Source: Planomicrobium sp. YIM 101495 (lineage in GTDB: Bacteria; Bacillota; Bacilli; Bacillales_A; Planococcaceae). From it: DNA of 64,000 bases. Position numbers and translations under genes: made by a program. The stretch lies in contig NZ_WLZW01000001.1 of assembly GCF_009707665.1 (NCBI RefSeq), positions 1,364,001-1,428,000 of the forward strand, written 5' to 3'. How positions within the stretch are numbered: position 1 is the stretch's first letter; every line of letters starts with the position of its first letter. Under the pieces are notes generated by a model that ran no database searches, had not been told where the DNA came from, and worked only from the letters and a program-made list of their open reading frames with translations. Below, one piece after another: positions 35,195 to 43,980 of the stretch.

Positions 35195-36355
35195 TTACAC
35201 CAACTTCTTAGTCGTCGGAACTGATTTAATCTTCTCGATAATCGTTTTAACATCAGCTTCTTCTAATGTAGAGTACAAGGGTAGAGACAGAATTTGATTG
35301 AACCACATCTCTGTGTTCACCAATTCACTCTGCTCTTTGTATTCCTTATAAGCACTCATTAAATGGACCGGAATAAAGTGCACACTGGTCCCAATGTTAT
35401 TTTCCGCCAAATACTCGATTAGTTCATCTCTCTTAAGCGGGAACTCTTCTGTAACTCGAATGATAAATAAATGCCATGCATTTTTTGATGTGTAATCATT
35501 TACTTTTTGAACTTCTATTCCTTTAATACCTGCTAAACCTTCCAAATACAATTTGACTAGATTTTCTCTAGCTTCTTGCATTTCTTCTAAACGATCTAAT
35601 TGTGTAATCCCCAACGCCGCCTGTATGTCGAACATATTATATTTGTAGCCTGGCTCTTCGATATCATACATCCAAGATCCACCCTTACCATAGCGGTTCC
35701 AAGCATTTTTGCTCATCCCATGAGTAATTAAAACACGTGCTCTGTCCGCGATTTCTTTGCTATCTGTTACAAGCATTCCGCCTTCTCCAGTAGCTAGATT
35801 CTTCGTTGCATAGAAGCTGTATGAGACGGCACCTTGGGGATTGTAACCAATTCGTTTCCCTTTATACTCTGTATAAATTGCATGGGCTGCGTCTTCTGAT
35901 ACAAAAAGATTATGCTTATTCGCAATTTCATATAGCCTGTCTAAATCGCAAGCTTGCCCAGCATAATGCACTGGTACAATCGCTTTTGTTTTTTCTGTAA
36001 TCTTCTCTTCTATTTTGTCTATATCAATTAATCCTGTTTCTGGATCTATATCCACGAAAACCGGAGTTGCTCCTACATGCAAAATCGTATTGACTGATGC
36101 TGCAAATGTCATGGAAGTTGTTATTACTTCATCTCCAGGCTTTACTCCTCCAGCAATTAATGCTATATGCAACGCTGCGGTGCACGAGTTCATGGCAACT
36201 GCATATTTCGCTCCTACATATTTCGCGAATTTCTCTTCGAATTCGATAGTTTTCGGTCCTTTTGCTAACCAACCAGACTCTAGTGTTTCGATAACCTCTT
36301 TAATTTCTCTTTCAGTTATATCGGGTAAACAATATGGAATGAATTTATCAGTCAT
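35195..36355 (-). CDS. DegT/DnrJ/EryC1 sugar aminotransferase (PglE-like)
   Basis: A 386-residue PLP enzyme. The start is ATG 36355 (MTDKFIPYCLPDITEREIKEV) after AAAGGAAC; it overlaps the preceding gene's stop by eight bases. Visible are the FIPYCLPDITE substrate loop, AVAMNSCTAALHIAL (about 52-66), VPVHYAGQACDL (about 125-136), SEDAAHAIYT (about 152-161) and the Schiff-base lysine in SFYATKNLATGEGGM (about 181-195). Between a PglF-type dehydratase and an N-acetyltransferase, it most likely aminates UDP-2-acetamido-4-keto-2,4,6-trideoxyglucose to the 4-amino sugar. Whether the product has gluco or galacto form cannot be read from the sequence. Confidence 0.87.
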   Translation of the reverse strand: MTDKFIPYCLPDITEREIKEVIETLESGWLAKGPKTIEFEEKFAKYVGAKYAVAMNSCTAALHIALIAGGVKPGDEVITTSMTFAASVNTILHVGATPVFVDIDPETGLIDIDKIEEKITEKTKAIVPVHYAGQACDLDRLYEIANKHNLFVSEDAAHAIYTEYKGKRIGYNPQGAVSYSFYATKNLATGEGGMLVTDSKEIADRARVLITHGMSKNAWNRYGKGGSWMYDIEEPGYKYNMFDIQAALGITQLDRLEEMQEARENLVKLYLEGLAGIKGIEVQKVNDYTSKNAWHLFIIRVTEEFPLKRDELIEYLAENNIGTSVHFIPVHLMSAYKEYKEQSELVNTEMWFNQILSLPLYSTLEEADVKTIIEKIKSVPTTKKLV

Positions 36356-37079
36356 TTGAAAGTTCCTTTCTCGGCCAATAGTGATAAATAGAAGCTTTAG
36401 AACAGAAATCAAAACCCTTTTTCGCATAGAAATTCATAGCTTGAAGATTGTCTATTTGGGTTCCAACTTTGATTTTATGTAAGCTGTTATTTTCCGCATA
36501 ATGCTTTACAGTAGAGATCAGCTTCGTTCCTATTCCTTTTCCTTGTGAAGCTGGAGCAAGTGAGATTAATTCAATCACTAATTCCTTACTGTTTTTTATT
36601 GAGAATAAAATGAAGCCAAAAATCTGGCCTCCCTCTTCCGCAACAATAAAAAATTTCTCTGCTTTCTCAAAAGAATTATTAACCCAATTAAAATAGATAT
36701 CCCGGCTCAAATTCCCATCTAAAAATGGATCATTATAAAACCGAGAATAATTGAATGCATTCTTTGCGATCTCCAAAATCTCTTCGTTCTTCTCGTATTG
36801 ATTTTTCACTTTATAAAATGAGGGAGAATGTGCGGGTTTCATTTCCATTTCAAACTGCACATTCATATCCACAAGAAAAGCATTTGAATAAAGACCAATC
36901 AAATGATTATTTTCCACCGCGTTATCCATATTATTTATAACTACAAATTCGAAATCTCGAACCTGGCTTTTAATCTCCTGAAAATCTTTTTCTCTTAACT
37001 CTTCATTTATAATCACTTTTGCAGCGGAAACTCCAAAGTAATTACTATCCCAATCCAAAGGCTGTATTTCATACTTCAT
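36348..37079 (-). CDS. GNAT N-acetyltransferase (WecD-like, amino-sugar)
   Basis: A 243-residue protein. ATG 37079 follows directly after the stop of the PglC-type gene, with AAGGCGAGG inside that gene as ribosome binding site. The opening MKYEIQPLDWDSNYFGVSAAK is typical of WecD-type TDP-fucosamine acetyltransferases. The C-terminal GNAT core has IELISLAPASQGKGIGTKLI (near 172-191, acetyl-CoA loop QGKGIG) and NLQAMNFYAKKGF (near 212-224). Its place between dehydratase and aminotransferase genes suggests that it acetylates the 4-amino group, doing the job of PglD with a different fold. Confidence 0.85.
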   Translation of the reverse strand: MKYEIQPLDWDSNYFGVSAAKVIINEELREKDFQEIKSQVRDFEFVVINNMDNAVENNHLIGLYSNAFLVDMNVQFEMEMKPAHSPSFYKVKNQYEKNEEILEIAKNAFNYSRFYNDPFLDGNLSRDIYFNWVNNSFEKAEKFFIVAEEGGQIFGFILFSIKNSKELVIELISLAPASQGKGIGTKLISTVKHYAENNSLHKIKVGTQIDNLQAMNFYAKKGFDFCSKASIYHYWPRKELSND

Positions 37080-37080
37080 A

Positions 37081-37695
37081 TTATTTAGCCTCGCCTTCAT
37101 TAAAGATATTCTTCCTAAAGAGTACCGTCTGAACCGTTTTAAAAAATATTTTCAAATCTAACAAAAGGCTAAGATTTCTAGCATAATAAACGTCGTTCTT
37201 TTTTCTTTCCGTCCAATCAATCGAGTTCCTAAAATATGCTTGATTGTAGCCTGTAACGCCAGGCAATACAGTTAACTTTTCTTTTTCTTCTTCTGTGTAT
37301 TGCAAAATATGCTCAGGCAAGTCTGGTCTTGGTCCAATGATGCTCATATTCCCTAAAAGTATATTGATGAATTGAGGCAGCTCATCAATACTTGTTTTCC
37401 TAAAGACTTTTCCGGATTTGAGCAACCTAGGATCTTCCTCCGAGTTAAAAGTAGAACCATCTTCATTTCGTAAATCCGGCGCATTCACTTTCATTGATCT
37501 AAATTTATACATTCTATAAGTGCTTCCATCTTTCCCTAAACGATCAGCCAAATAAAAAACTGGTCCGCTATCCTCCAGTTTGATAATTGTTCCTACAATA
37601 AAAATTACTATCAATAAAAAAGGCATAAATAAAAGAGCAATGATAAAGTCAAATAATCTTTTTATATATTTTTTATACACCTTTTCACATTCCAT
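37081..37695 (-). CDS. Priming phosphoglycosyl transferase (PglC-type, monotopic)
   Basis: A 204-residue member of the bacterial sugar transferase family. It has one hydrophobic re-entrant helix (RLFDFIIALLFMPFLLIVIF, about 9-28), then IIKLEDSGPVFYLADRLGKDG (about 36-56) with catalytic Asp-Glu pair nearby (K-L-E-D-S), YRMYKFRSMKVNA (about 60-72), FRKTSIDELPQFINILLGNMSIIGPRPDLPEH (split, about 98-129). It transfers a phospho-sugar to undecaprenyl phosphate and so begins the repeat unit. Short PglC-type enzymes often use diNAcBac or related 4-amino sugars, which fits the three neighbouring genes. Confidence 0.92.
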   Translation of the reverse strand: MECEKVYKKYIKRLFDFIIALLFMPFLLIVIFIVGTIIKLEDSGPVFYLADRLGKDGSTYRMYKFRSMKVNAPDLRNEDGSTFNSEEDPRLLKSGKVFRKTSIDELPQFINILLGNMSIIGPRPDLPEHILQYTEEEKEKLTVLPGVTGYNQAYFRNSIDWTERKKNDVYYARNLSLLLDLKIFFKTVQTVLFRKNIFNEGEAK

Positions 37696-37710
37696 TCTCT
37701 TTGAAGTAAT

Positions 37711-39549
37711 TCATACACTGTTTGCTTGCATGTTACGAGATTCAACATTCTTCCGATTAGCCAACCCCACCAAAACTTCCTTAACTTCTTCATTCCCCAT
37801 CTTCGGAATCTTCTCAAGCAGCATATTCAGCTCCCCCTCACTAGCAGGATTCGCCTTCCCAATATGGATCTTCGGAAATACTTGCTCGCTCTGAATCTCC
37901 TCCGCATTCAAAAGCTCCTCATACAGCTTCTCCCCAGGACGCATGCCGGAAAATTCGATGCCGATCTCGTCTTTCTCATACCCGGATAACCGGATCAAGT
38001 TCTCTGCGAGGTCGACAATTTTCACCGGTTCGCCCATGTCGAGGACGAAAACTTCTCCGCCGCGTGCGAGTGAGCCTGCCTGGATGACGAGACGGGATGC
38101 TTCTGGAATCGTCATGAAGTAGCGGGTCATGCGCTCGTCGGTGACTGTGATGGGGCCGCCTGCTGCGATTTGGCGCTTGAAGAGTGGAATGACACTGCCA
38201 CGGGATCCTAGTACGTTCCCAAATCGGACTGCGACAAATTTCGTTTCGCTCCGTTTCGCCAGATTCTGGACAATCATCTCCGCAAAACGCTTCGTTGCCC
38301 CCATGACGTTCGGCGGGTTGACCGCTTTGTCAGTGGAGACCATGACGAAGCTCTTGACGCCCGCAGCGTCCGCTGCGTCGGCGACGTTTTTCGTGCCGAA
38401 GATGTTGTTCTTGACTGCTTCCATCGGATTGTACTCCATGAGCGGCACGTGCTTATGCGCTGCTGCGTGATAGACGACGTCCGGCTGGAATTCTTCCATG
38501 ACGCCGAACATGCGCTCACGGTCCTGGACATCCGCGATGATCGGGATGAGTTCGGTGTTCGGGTCGATTTTTGTTTTCAATTCCATGTCGATCAGATAGA
38601 TCGAGTTTTCGCCGTGGCCGAGAAGCAAAAGTTTTGCCGGGCCGAAGCGTATGATCTGCCGGCAGATTTCGGAGCCGATCGATCCACCCGCTCCCGTGAC
38701 GAGTACCGTCTTCCCTGTCAGCTGGCCTTTGATCTTGTCCATGTCGAGTTTCACCTCGTCACGTCCAAGCAGTTCTTCGATCTTGACGTCCTGGATATCC
38801 GTGACGGATACTTTCCCCGTCAAGATGTCTTCGATTACCGGGATCGTCTGTGTGCGGATACCGGTGTCAAGGCACCGTCTCATGAGGACTGCCGCGTCGT
38901 GCTTCCCGAGTGAAGGGATGGCGACGATGATGTGTTCGATGTTGTTGTCACGCACAATGTCTTCTACCGCGTCGGTCGCCCCTGCTACGCGGATGCCATA
39001 AATTTCAAGTCCTTGTTTCTGCGCGTCGTCATCGACGAAAACGACCGGTTTCAAGCCTTTGTCCCGGTTCTGGAGCAGTTGGCGTGCGACGAGTGTACCT
39101 GCCGCTCCTGCCCCGACGATGAGTGTGCGTTTTTGCACTTCGTTAGTGCGACTGAGGAGCATATCGCGGAACAGCCGCCAAGACAGTCGCGATCCTCCGA
39201 TCAACAATAAGTGGAGCATCCACGTAATGCCAAGTGCGCGTAACAGTACATCGCCCCGTACAAGGAATTGCACGAGGCCGACGGCGATAATGGAGAACGT
39301 CACGGCCTTGAAGATGGAGACCAATTCGTTGATAGATGCGTATTCCCAGACTTTGCGATACAAGCCGTAATACCAGGCAAGCGAATGATGGGAGATGAAA
39401 ATGGCAGTGGCGCTTGCGAGCAGGAAATGGCTTCCGAACGGATTCAAGACTGGGTGCAGGAGAAAATAGCCGATGAAGATCGAGAAGAAGACGATCAGTG
39501 AGTCGACAACCATCAAGAGTCCAATCCGTTTCTGTAAGTTCATCCGCAT
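37711..39549 (-). CDS. Membrane-bound UDP-GlcNAc 4,6-dehydratase (PglF/CapD/EpsC family)
   Basis: A 612-residue protein. The start is ATG 39549 (MRMNLQKRIGLLMV) after AAAGGATCG. Residues about 5-130 form four membrane segments. A first Rossmann-like domain (LIVGAGAAGTLVARQLL near 143-159) is followed by the catalytic SDR domain with VTGAGGSIGSEICRQI (near 284-299), VSTDKAVNPPNVMGATKR (catalytic Asp-Lys with Met-x-x-x-Lys) and VRFGNVLGSRGSVIPLFKRQ. PglF-type enzymes make UDP-2-acetamido-4-keto-2,4,6-trideoxyglucose with retention at C5. The product should feed the PglE-like aminotransferase. It is the counterpart of B. subtilis EpsC in gene order (kinase then dehydratase), with a 400-bp structured gap before it. 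Confidence 0.93.
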   Translation of the reverse strand: MRMNLQKRIGLLMVVDSLIVFFSIFIGYFLLHPVLNPFGSHFLLASATAIFISHHSLAWYYGLYRKVWEYASINELVSIFKAVTFSIIAVGLVQFLVRGDVLLRALGITWMLHLLLIGGSRLSWRLFRDMLLSRTNEVQKRTLIVGAGAAGTLVARQLLQNRDKGLKPVVFVDDDAQKQGLEIYGIRVAGATDAVEDIVRDNNIEHIIVAIPSLGKHDAAVLMRRCLDTGIRTQTIPVIEDILTGKVSVTDIQDVKIEELLGRDEVKLDMDKIKGQLTGKTVLVTGAGGSIGSEICRQIIRFGPAKLLLLGHGENSIYLIDMELKTKIDPNTELIPIIADVQDRERMFGVMEEFQPDVVYHAAAHKHVPLMEYNPMEAVKNNIFGTKNVADAADAAGVKSFVMVSTDKAVNPPNVMGATKRFAEMIVQNLAKRSETKFVAVRFGNVLGSRGSVIPLFKRQIAAGGPITVTDERMTRYFMTIPEASRLVIQAGSLARGGEVFVLDMGEPVKIVDLAENLIRLSGYEKDEIGIEFSGMRPGEKLYEELLNAEEIQSEQVFPKIHIGKANPASEGELNMLLEKIPKMGNEEVKEVLVGLANRKNVESRNMQANSV

Positions 39550-39701
39550 TCGATCCTTTCCTAATATTTTCCTATTTAGGGGTATGTTGACATGTTCAGT
39601 CATTTTTTGCATTCAATTTATAATACCACTTTTGTATAACTTTATATACTTAATTTACATCTTTTTAATAATATTTTGTCTCGAATAAAATATAAATTCT
39701 G

Positions 39702-39948
39702 AAAAAAAGCCCTTCCTACCAGCTCTACGAAGTTCGAGGCACTTTTGACCTAGTACCGCGCTGTAGTGGAAAGTACATATGACCATATGTACTTTCCGCT
39801 AAAGCGCGGGAAAGTTCTGTGGCTGAGCGGCCCGTTAGGATTTGACTGGTTGGTGCTTCCTTGTGTATGCCACAATTTAGGGAGCAATCGAGTCCTACAC
39901 AGGGAAGCGCGGGCGAACACAATTCGAGGAGCAATTGTGTTCTGCCCC
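39702..39948 (-). ncRNA. Structured leader between cpsD and epsC-type gene; candidate EAR-like antitermination RNA
   Basis: Read on the minus strand after the cpsD stop, three elements appear. First, a hairpin, GGGCAGAACACAATT with AATTGTGTTCGCCC (39947-39911). Second, a stretch with CCTAACGGGCCGCTCAGCC, leading into a very long hairpin (39809-39756): CCGCGCT, TAG, GGAAAGTACATATG and their complements. The CCTA at 39839-39836 can also pair with TAGG at 39752-39749, closing the domain. Third, a weak stem followed by seven Ts at 39708-39702. In Bacillales the EAR element lies between epsB and epsC and allows antitermination through long capsule operons. The position here is the same. I cannot confirm the EAR consensus by eye, so the identity is inferred from synteny and structure. 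No gene lies in this gap. Confidence 0.5.
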
Positions 39949-39950
39949 CT

Positions 39951-40649
39951 TCAGTTTTCTCCGTAATACTGATAATAGTAGCTGTCTTTCGATAATTTGA
40001 AGTTGTTGAGCACAGCACCGACCAAGCGGCTGTTTGTGCTTTCGATCGCTTCTTTCGCTTTCAGTGCCATGTCTTTCTCCGTCTCTCCTGAGTTGACTAC
40101 GAGCACAGTGCCTTCGCACTTGCTTGCGATAATCTGGCTATCCGTCACGGACAGGACAGGTGGTGCATCAAAGATGATCAAATCGTACAAGCCTTTCAAG
40201 TGTCCGATCAACGCGTCCATCGATTTCGAACCGAGCAGCTCTGCCGGGTTCGGCGGGATCGGACCACACGTCAGAAGATCCAAGTTCTCGATCCCTGTCG
40301 GCCGGATCGTTTCCTCGACGGTCGCCTGGCGCGTCAAGACACTTGAAAGTCCTTTCGTGTTCCCTAAGTGGAATGTGTAATGCGTCGTCGGCTTTCTCAT
40401 ATCACCGTCGATGAGCAACACTTTCTTGCCGTCCTGTGCGAATACCACGGCGAGGTTGGCAGAAGCAGTCGACTTCCCTTCTCCCGGAGCCGCTGACGTG
40501 ATGACGAGTGAGCGGATGTCCGCATCTGGTGATGAGAAGTTGATGTTGGTCCGGAGCGTCCGGAACTGTTCGGATACATAGGAACGCGGGTTTGTGTGCG
40601 TGACCACTTTACGCGCCGTCTCTTGCAGTTTCTTTTTCTTACGTGCCAT
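39951..40649 (-). CDS. cpsD: CpsD/EpsB-type tyrosine-protein kinase
   Basis: A 232-residue cytosolic BY-kinase. Walker A is SAAPGEGKST (residues 52-61), Walker A' is VLLIDGDMRKP (77-87) and Walker B is LIIFDAPP (157-164). The C-terminus ends in a tyrosine cluster (SYYYQYYGEN), the autophosphorylation site. It works with CpsC, whose cytoplasmic tail activates it, and with the CpsB phosphatase (47201) to control chain length and output of the polysaccharide. ATG 40649 lies five bases after the cpsC stop. The stretch to the next gene (40 to 39.5 kb) holds the structured leader. Confidence 0.95.
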   Translation of the reverse strand: MARKKKKLQETARKVVTHTNPRSYVSEQFRTLRTNINFSSPDADIRSLVITSAAPGEGKSTASANLAVVFAQDGKKVLLIDGDMRKPTTHYTFHLGNTKGLSSVLTRQATVEETIRPTGIENLDLLTCGPIPPNPAELLGSKSMDALIGHLKGLYDLIIFDAPPVLSVTDSQIIASKCEGTVLVVNSGETEKDMALKAKEAIESTNSRLVGAVLNNFKLSKDSYYYQYYGEN

Positions 40650-40654
40650 CGTTG

Positions 40655-41410
40655 TCAGCCCCGCTTTCTTCTTAATGTTGTCGTTTCGGCAGATTCAGGA
40701 TCTCCCGCGCTTTTGCTTGCGGTGGTGCGTCCTTCGTCCGGAATCGGCGAGACGACGCCGAGCACCGGGATGCCGAGGATGTCTTCAATGTCCTGTTCGG
40801 ACTTGATCGTCGTATCCAAATACTCAAGCAGGAAGGCAATCCCTACACCAAGCATCATGCCGATTACTGCTGCGATCGCCATATTGAGCATCGGGTTCGG
40901 TTCGACCGGCTGCGGATTGTCTTTCAACACAGCGGGTGACAGCACCGATACGTTATCGACATTCATTAAGGTCGCAATCTTCTCCTCAAACACACGCGCT
41001 GTCGTATTGGCGATATCGACTGCAATCGCCGGGTCTTCATCACGCACCGTGAGATTCACGACTTGTGAGTTTTCGGCATTATTGACGGTGATTTTGCTGA
41101 TGAGTGCTTCGACGGACAAGCCGAGGTCCAGCTGCTCGACCACTTCGTCCAAGATTGCCGGACTCTTGATGATGACCGAATATGTATTGATCAACTGCAG
41201 ATCGGTCTGGATGTTCTGGTTCGTCAGCGGAGTCGCTTCCGGCTGGTCCTGGTTGACGAGGATCTGTGCGGAGCTCTGATAGATCGGCGTCAAGAACGTG
41301 TACGAGATGACGCCCGCGACGATGACTGCGAAGGCTGTCAGGAAAATAATGAGCCATAACCGCTTCTTAAGTGTTGCGAATAATTCCTGAAGAGAGATCG
41401 TTTCTTCCAT
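40655..41410 (-). CDS. cpsC: CpsC/EpsA-type chain-length modulator (Wzz family)
   Basis: A 251-residue membrane protein. A Wzz domain with first membrane helix at about 17-40 (LIIFLTAFAVIVAGVISYTF) is followed by YQSSAQILVNQD, an outer loop to about residue 175, and a second helix at about 178-198 (MLNMAIAAVIGMMLGVGIAF) preceded by a proline-rich NPQPVEPNP segment. The short cytoplasmic tail would activate CpsD. The start ATG 41410 follows AAAGGGG. As first gene behind a promoter it heads the 23-kb minus-strand operon. Confidence 0.93.
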   Translation of the reverse strand: MEETISLQELFATLKKRLWLIIFLTAFAVIVAGVISYTFLTPIYQSSAQILVNQDQPEATPLTNQNIQTDLQLINTYSVIIKSPAILDEVVEQLDLGLSVEALISKITVNNAENSQVVNLTVRDEDPAIAVDIANTTARVFEEKIATLMNVDNVSVLSPAVLKDNPQPVEPNPMLNMAIAAVIGMMLGVGIAFLLEYLDTTIKSEQDIEDILGIPVLGVVSPIPDEGRTTASKSAGDPESAETTTLRRKRG

Positions 41411-41453
41411 AATTTCAGTAACCCCTTTACCAAGTAAGTCAAATTTTTACCTA

Positions 41454-41462
41454 AGTATACCA
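41454..41462 (-). promoter_or_regulatory. Extended -10 promoter upstream of cpsC
   Basis: Minus-strand TGGTATACT (TG-N-TATACT) lies about 43 bp before the cpsC start. The -35 region is poor. A terminator of the previous gene lies about 95 bp further upstream, so a promoter is needed here. Confidence 0.5.
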
Positions 41463-41555
41463 TGTTTTGCAAACCATCGGATGCCTATCTTTCATGACAT
41501 ATTTGTAAAAGAAATTGAGCCGATAGTTTCATTTTTTATAAAGAATGATTCCAAA

Positions 41556-41597
41556 TAAAAAACGGAGAAGGAAGGGATTCTTTCTCCGTCTTTTTAT
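41556..41597 (-). terminator. Intrinsic terminator of the GT39-like gene
   Basis: Minus-strand ACGGAGAAAGAA, loop TCCC, TTCCTTCTCCGT, then TTTTTTATT. The stem starts right at the stop codon. Confidence 0.9.
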
Positions 41598-42850
41598 TTA
41601 ATATGCCGTCGGTCTTTCACTTGCTGAAAGAGAAGTGCCCCCGCTCCGCCGATTGCTGTGAACAAAAATGGCAGAAGCGGCTGGTTATAACGCGGGTACG
41701 CGAAGTTCAAGTTATTGATGATGGTGAAGTAGCCGATGAATGAAGCAAGCAAGACCCATTCCGCCCGGCGCTTCTTATGGAACGCGATCAGTGCTGCGAG
41801 TGACAGCCCCCCGGCGAGTGCAAGGACGCGGAAGACGGCCGTAATGGTTTCTTTCGTCACCCCGTAAATCTCGATCCAATAGAATGGTGCACTCCACTGG
41901 ATCTTCAATTTGATGATGGTGTAAGTCTCGATGAACCAGCGCTTGTTCGAATTCCACATCGTGGAGACGCGGTCGAGTGCATGGTCCATCTGGTATTGGT
42001 TCTGGACGTAACGTGTCGCTTCCGGATATTCCTGCTCGAGCGACAAAACGACGTCATTGAACGGTTCGCCGTACTTGTAGCCGTGCCCTTGGTAAGTGCC
42101 GAGCAGCATCGGGTTGCCCGCACCGCCGGAGAACGGGATAAAGTCACCGAACGCCACGTAATTGCGTACCCACCACGGCGACATGATCAGCAAAAACAGC
42201 AGCGCCGCGATTGCGAGGTGCTTCCGTAGCGGCTTGAGCGGATATTTCCGCGCCAGTAAATACAGCAGGAAAAATACCGGCAGCAACACGACGGTCGGAC
42301 GGAACAAGATCATGAAGATATAGCTCGCTACCGTTAAGTAGAAGTACTTCGTCTTGTGCGTGTCGCCGAGCTTCACGGCGAAGAATGCAAAGCCGATGAA
42401 GGCTGCAGTGAACGGCGCTTCCGTCATGATCAAGTTGTCGGTGAGAATCTGCGGAATATAGAGCGCAAGCAATAATGCCGCCACACTTCCCGCTGCCGGG
42501 CTGACGAGCCGCTCCCCGAGCTTATACGCCGCGAAGACGCCGAGCATGCCGAACGCGATCATGACGAGCTTCGCCGATAGCATCCCCCACCAGCCCGTGC
42601 CGAACACGAGGAACGAAGCCGCGAGAAGAAACGGCAAGCCGGGCATGATGTGGACGGTCGGCTCTTCGGTGTTAACATAGATCAGCTCACCGTACTCGAC
42701 GAGGTGTTTCGCCGAGTCGATGTAGCCTTTGTCGTCACTGTCGAGATTGAGCATCGGGCCGAACATGATGAGCACGCCGAGCCGGAGCGCAAGGCCGACC
42801 ACAAGTGGAATGGCGAGCCAGAGATGGTGCTTATTCATGATCCGTTTCAT
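41594..42850 (-). CDS. Membrane glycosyltransferase, GT39/ArnT-like (GT-C fold)
   Basis: A 418-residue membrane protein with about 10 hydrophobic segments. The first outer loop has the GT-C acidic motif: NLDSDDKGYIDSAKHLVEYG (near 36-55), then PTVHIMPGLPFLLA. Topology and motif match dolichyl-phosphate-mannose-type transferases (GT39) that move sugars from lipid carriers to proteins or glycans outside the membrane. ATG 42850 follows GGAGGCC. It has its own terminator, so it is separate from the cpsC operon. A role in decorating the polysaccharide or a surface protein is inferred from location only. Confidence 0.8.
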   Translation of the reverse strand: MKRIMNKHHLWLAIPLVVGLALRLGVLIMFGPMLNLDSDDKGYIDSAKHLVEYGELIYVNTEEPTVHIMPGLPFLLAASFLVFGTGWWGMLSAKLVMIAFGMLGVFAAYKLGERLVSPAAGSVAALLLALYIPQILTDNLIMTEAPFTAAFIGFAFFAVKLGDTHKTKYFYLTVASYIFMILFRPTVVLLPVFFLLYLLARKYPLKPLRKHLAIAALLFLLIMSPWWVRNYVAFGDFIPFSGGAGNPMLLGTYQGHGYKYGEPFNDVVLSLEQEYPEATRYVQNQYQMDHALDRVSTMWNSNKRWFIETYTIIKLKIQWSAPFYWIEIYGVTKETITAVFRVLALAGGLSLAALIAFHKKRRAEWVLLASFIGYFTIINNLNFAYPRYNQPLLPFLFTAIGGAGALLFQQVKDRRHIK

Positions 42851-42995
42851 AAGAATGGCCTCCGTAATTACAATGAACCTATTATAATCTATTTGAAGGC
42901 ATTTGTGGAGGATGTTTTGGTTTTATTTGGAATCACTTCGGGTTGCGGAATGTTCTGCCAATGTTTAGGATGGGGATTTTGTAATGGGAGTGATG

Positions 42996-43470
42996 GTGTC
43001 GCGTGGAATGTCGCTTGTGGCTTCGGACATGGCTCCTGTGATAAGCCGAGCTGAAGAACGCTCGTCTTATCACTCAGCCAAGTCCAAACCAGCCACTTCG
43101 CTGGGGTGTGGGTGTAGTGGTGGTGTAGTGGCAGCTGGCGTTCCCTTCTAATTTCGTTGTTTCATATTTGATTGGCGGCTGACTGCGTAGGCCGCCGGGA
43201 TTCTAATTTCGTGAGTGAAAAAGGATAATCGGGTGTCGCGTGAAAATCTGCTTCGCGGCTTCGGACATGGCTCCCGTGATAAGCCGAGCTGAGGGTCGCC
43301 CGCCTTATCACTCCGCCAAGTCCAAACCAGCCACTTCGCTTTGGGTGTGGGAGAAGTGGTGGTGAGATACAATTTTCATTTCATTCTAATGCTTGTGTTG
43401 GGTTAAATACTTGGGCGGCTGACTTCGTAGGCCGCTGGGGTTCTAATTTGGTGTGTGGAAAAGTGATGGA
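42996..43470. repeat. Two tandem copies of a roughly 232-bp intergenic repeat (family R1)
   Basis: Copies start near 42996 and 43230. Shared blocks are GGTGTCGCGTG, GGCTTCGGACATGGCTCC, GTGATAAGCCGAGCTGA, CTTATCACTC, CAAACCAGCCACTTCGCT, a GTGGTGGTG stretch and GGCGGCTGACTGCGTAGGCC. The GATAAG...CTTATC parts can form a stem. Two more copies lie at 53937-54400. No gene is supported in the whole gap 42851-43980. Confidence 0.75.
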
Positions 43471-43625
43471 GAGTGTTTCATTGGTTACGAGCTCCTGCTT
43501 CGCAACACGTGGAAGCTCGAAATCGGTGTGACATTGTTTGATAATGACAAGATATGACTCTCCCAGCAGGGGTTGTAACTAAATCCAGAATGAACACTTC
43601 ATCTGAACCTGCCAACTAATACCCG

Positions 43626-43845
43626 ACACCTTCTGATAGAAAGCGACGAAGGCACCTTACGCAGGGATCATCCCACTCGCCAACATTCTACCAATTTTCC
43701 GTTCTCGAGCGAGCTGAGCCGGAATGGAAGAGTGAGCGCGCCGGAGTAATAGAGTGGTGACGAGACCCCGCAGGTCGCACGAGCGACCGAGGAGGCTCGG
43801 CGCTACTCCTCCAGCGCGCGAAACTCTGGAATGCAGGTCAGCCTT
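43626..43845. repeat. About 220-bp intergenic repeat (family R2), copy 1
   Basis: Begins CACCTTCTGATAGAAAGCGA and ends CTCTGGAATGCAGGTCAGCC; includes GATCATCCCACTCGCCAACA, GAGCCGGAATGGAAGAGTGA and GAGACCCCGCAGGTCGCACG. A second, longer copy is at 54609-54904. The internal part (CCGGAATGGA...GGAATGCAGGTCAGC) is a widespread kind of Bacillaceae intergenic palindrome, also seen at 46803. Confidence 0.7.
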
Positions 43846-43980
43846 TTCCCCATAAGAACAGAATTCCGCACTTCTATACCTCTGCAGGTCAGCCGACTCA
43901 CTCATATCCACCCTATCCCCCTCCCCCCTTTTTTGGTAAACTAGCGAAGTGAATGAAATTCGGGATTGAAGGTGTCGACC

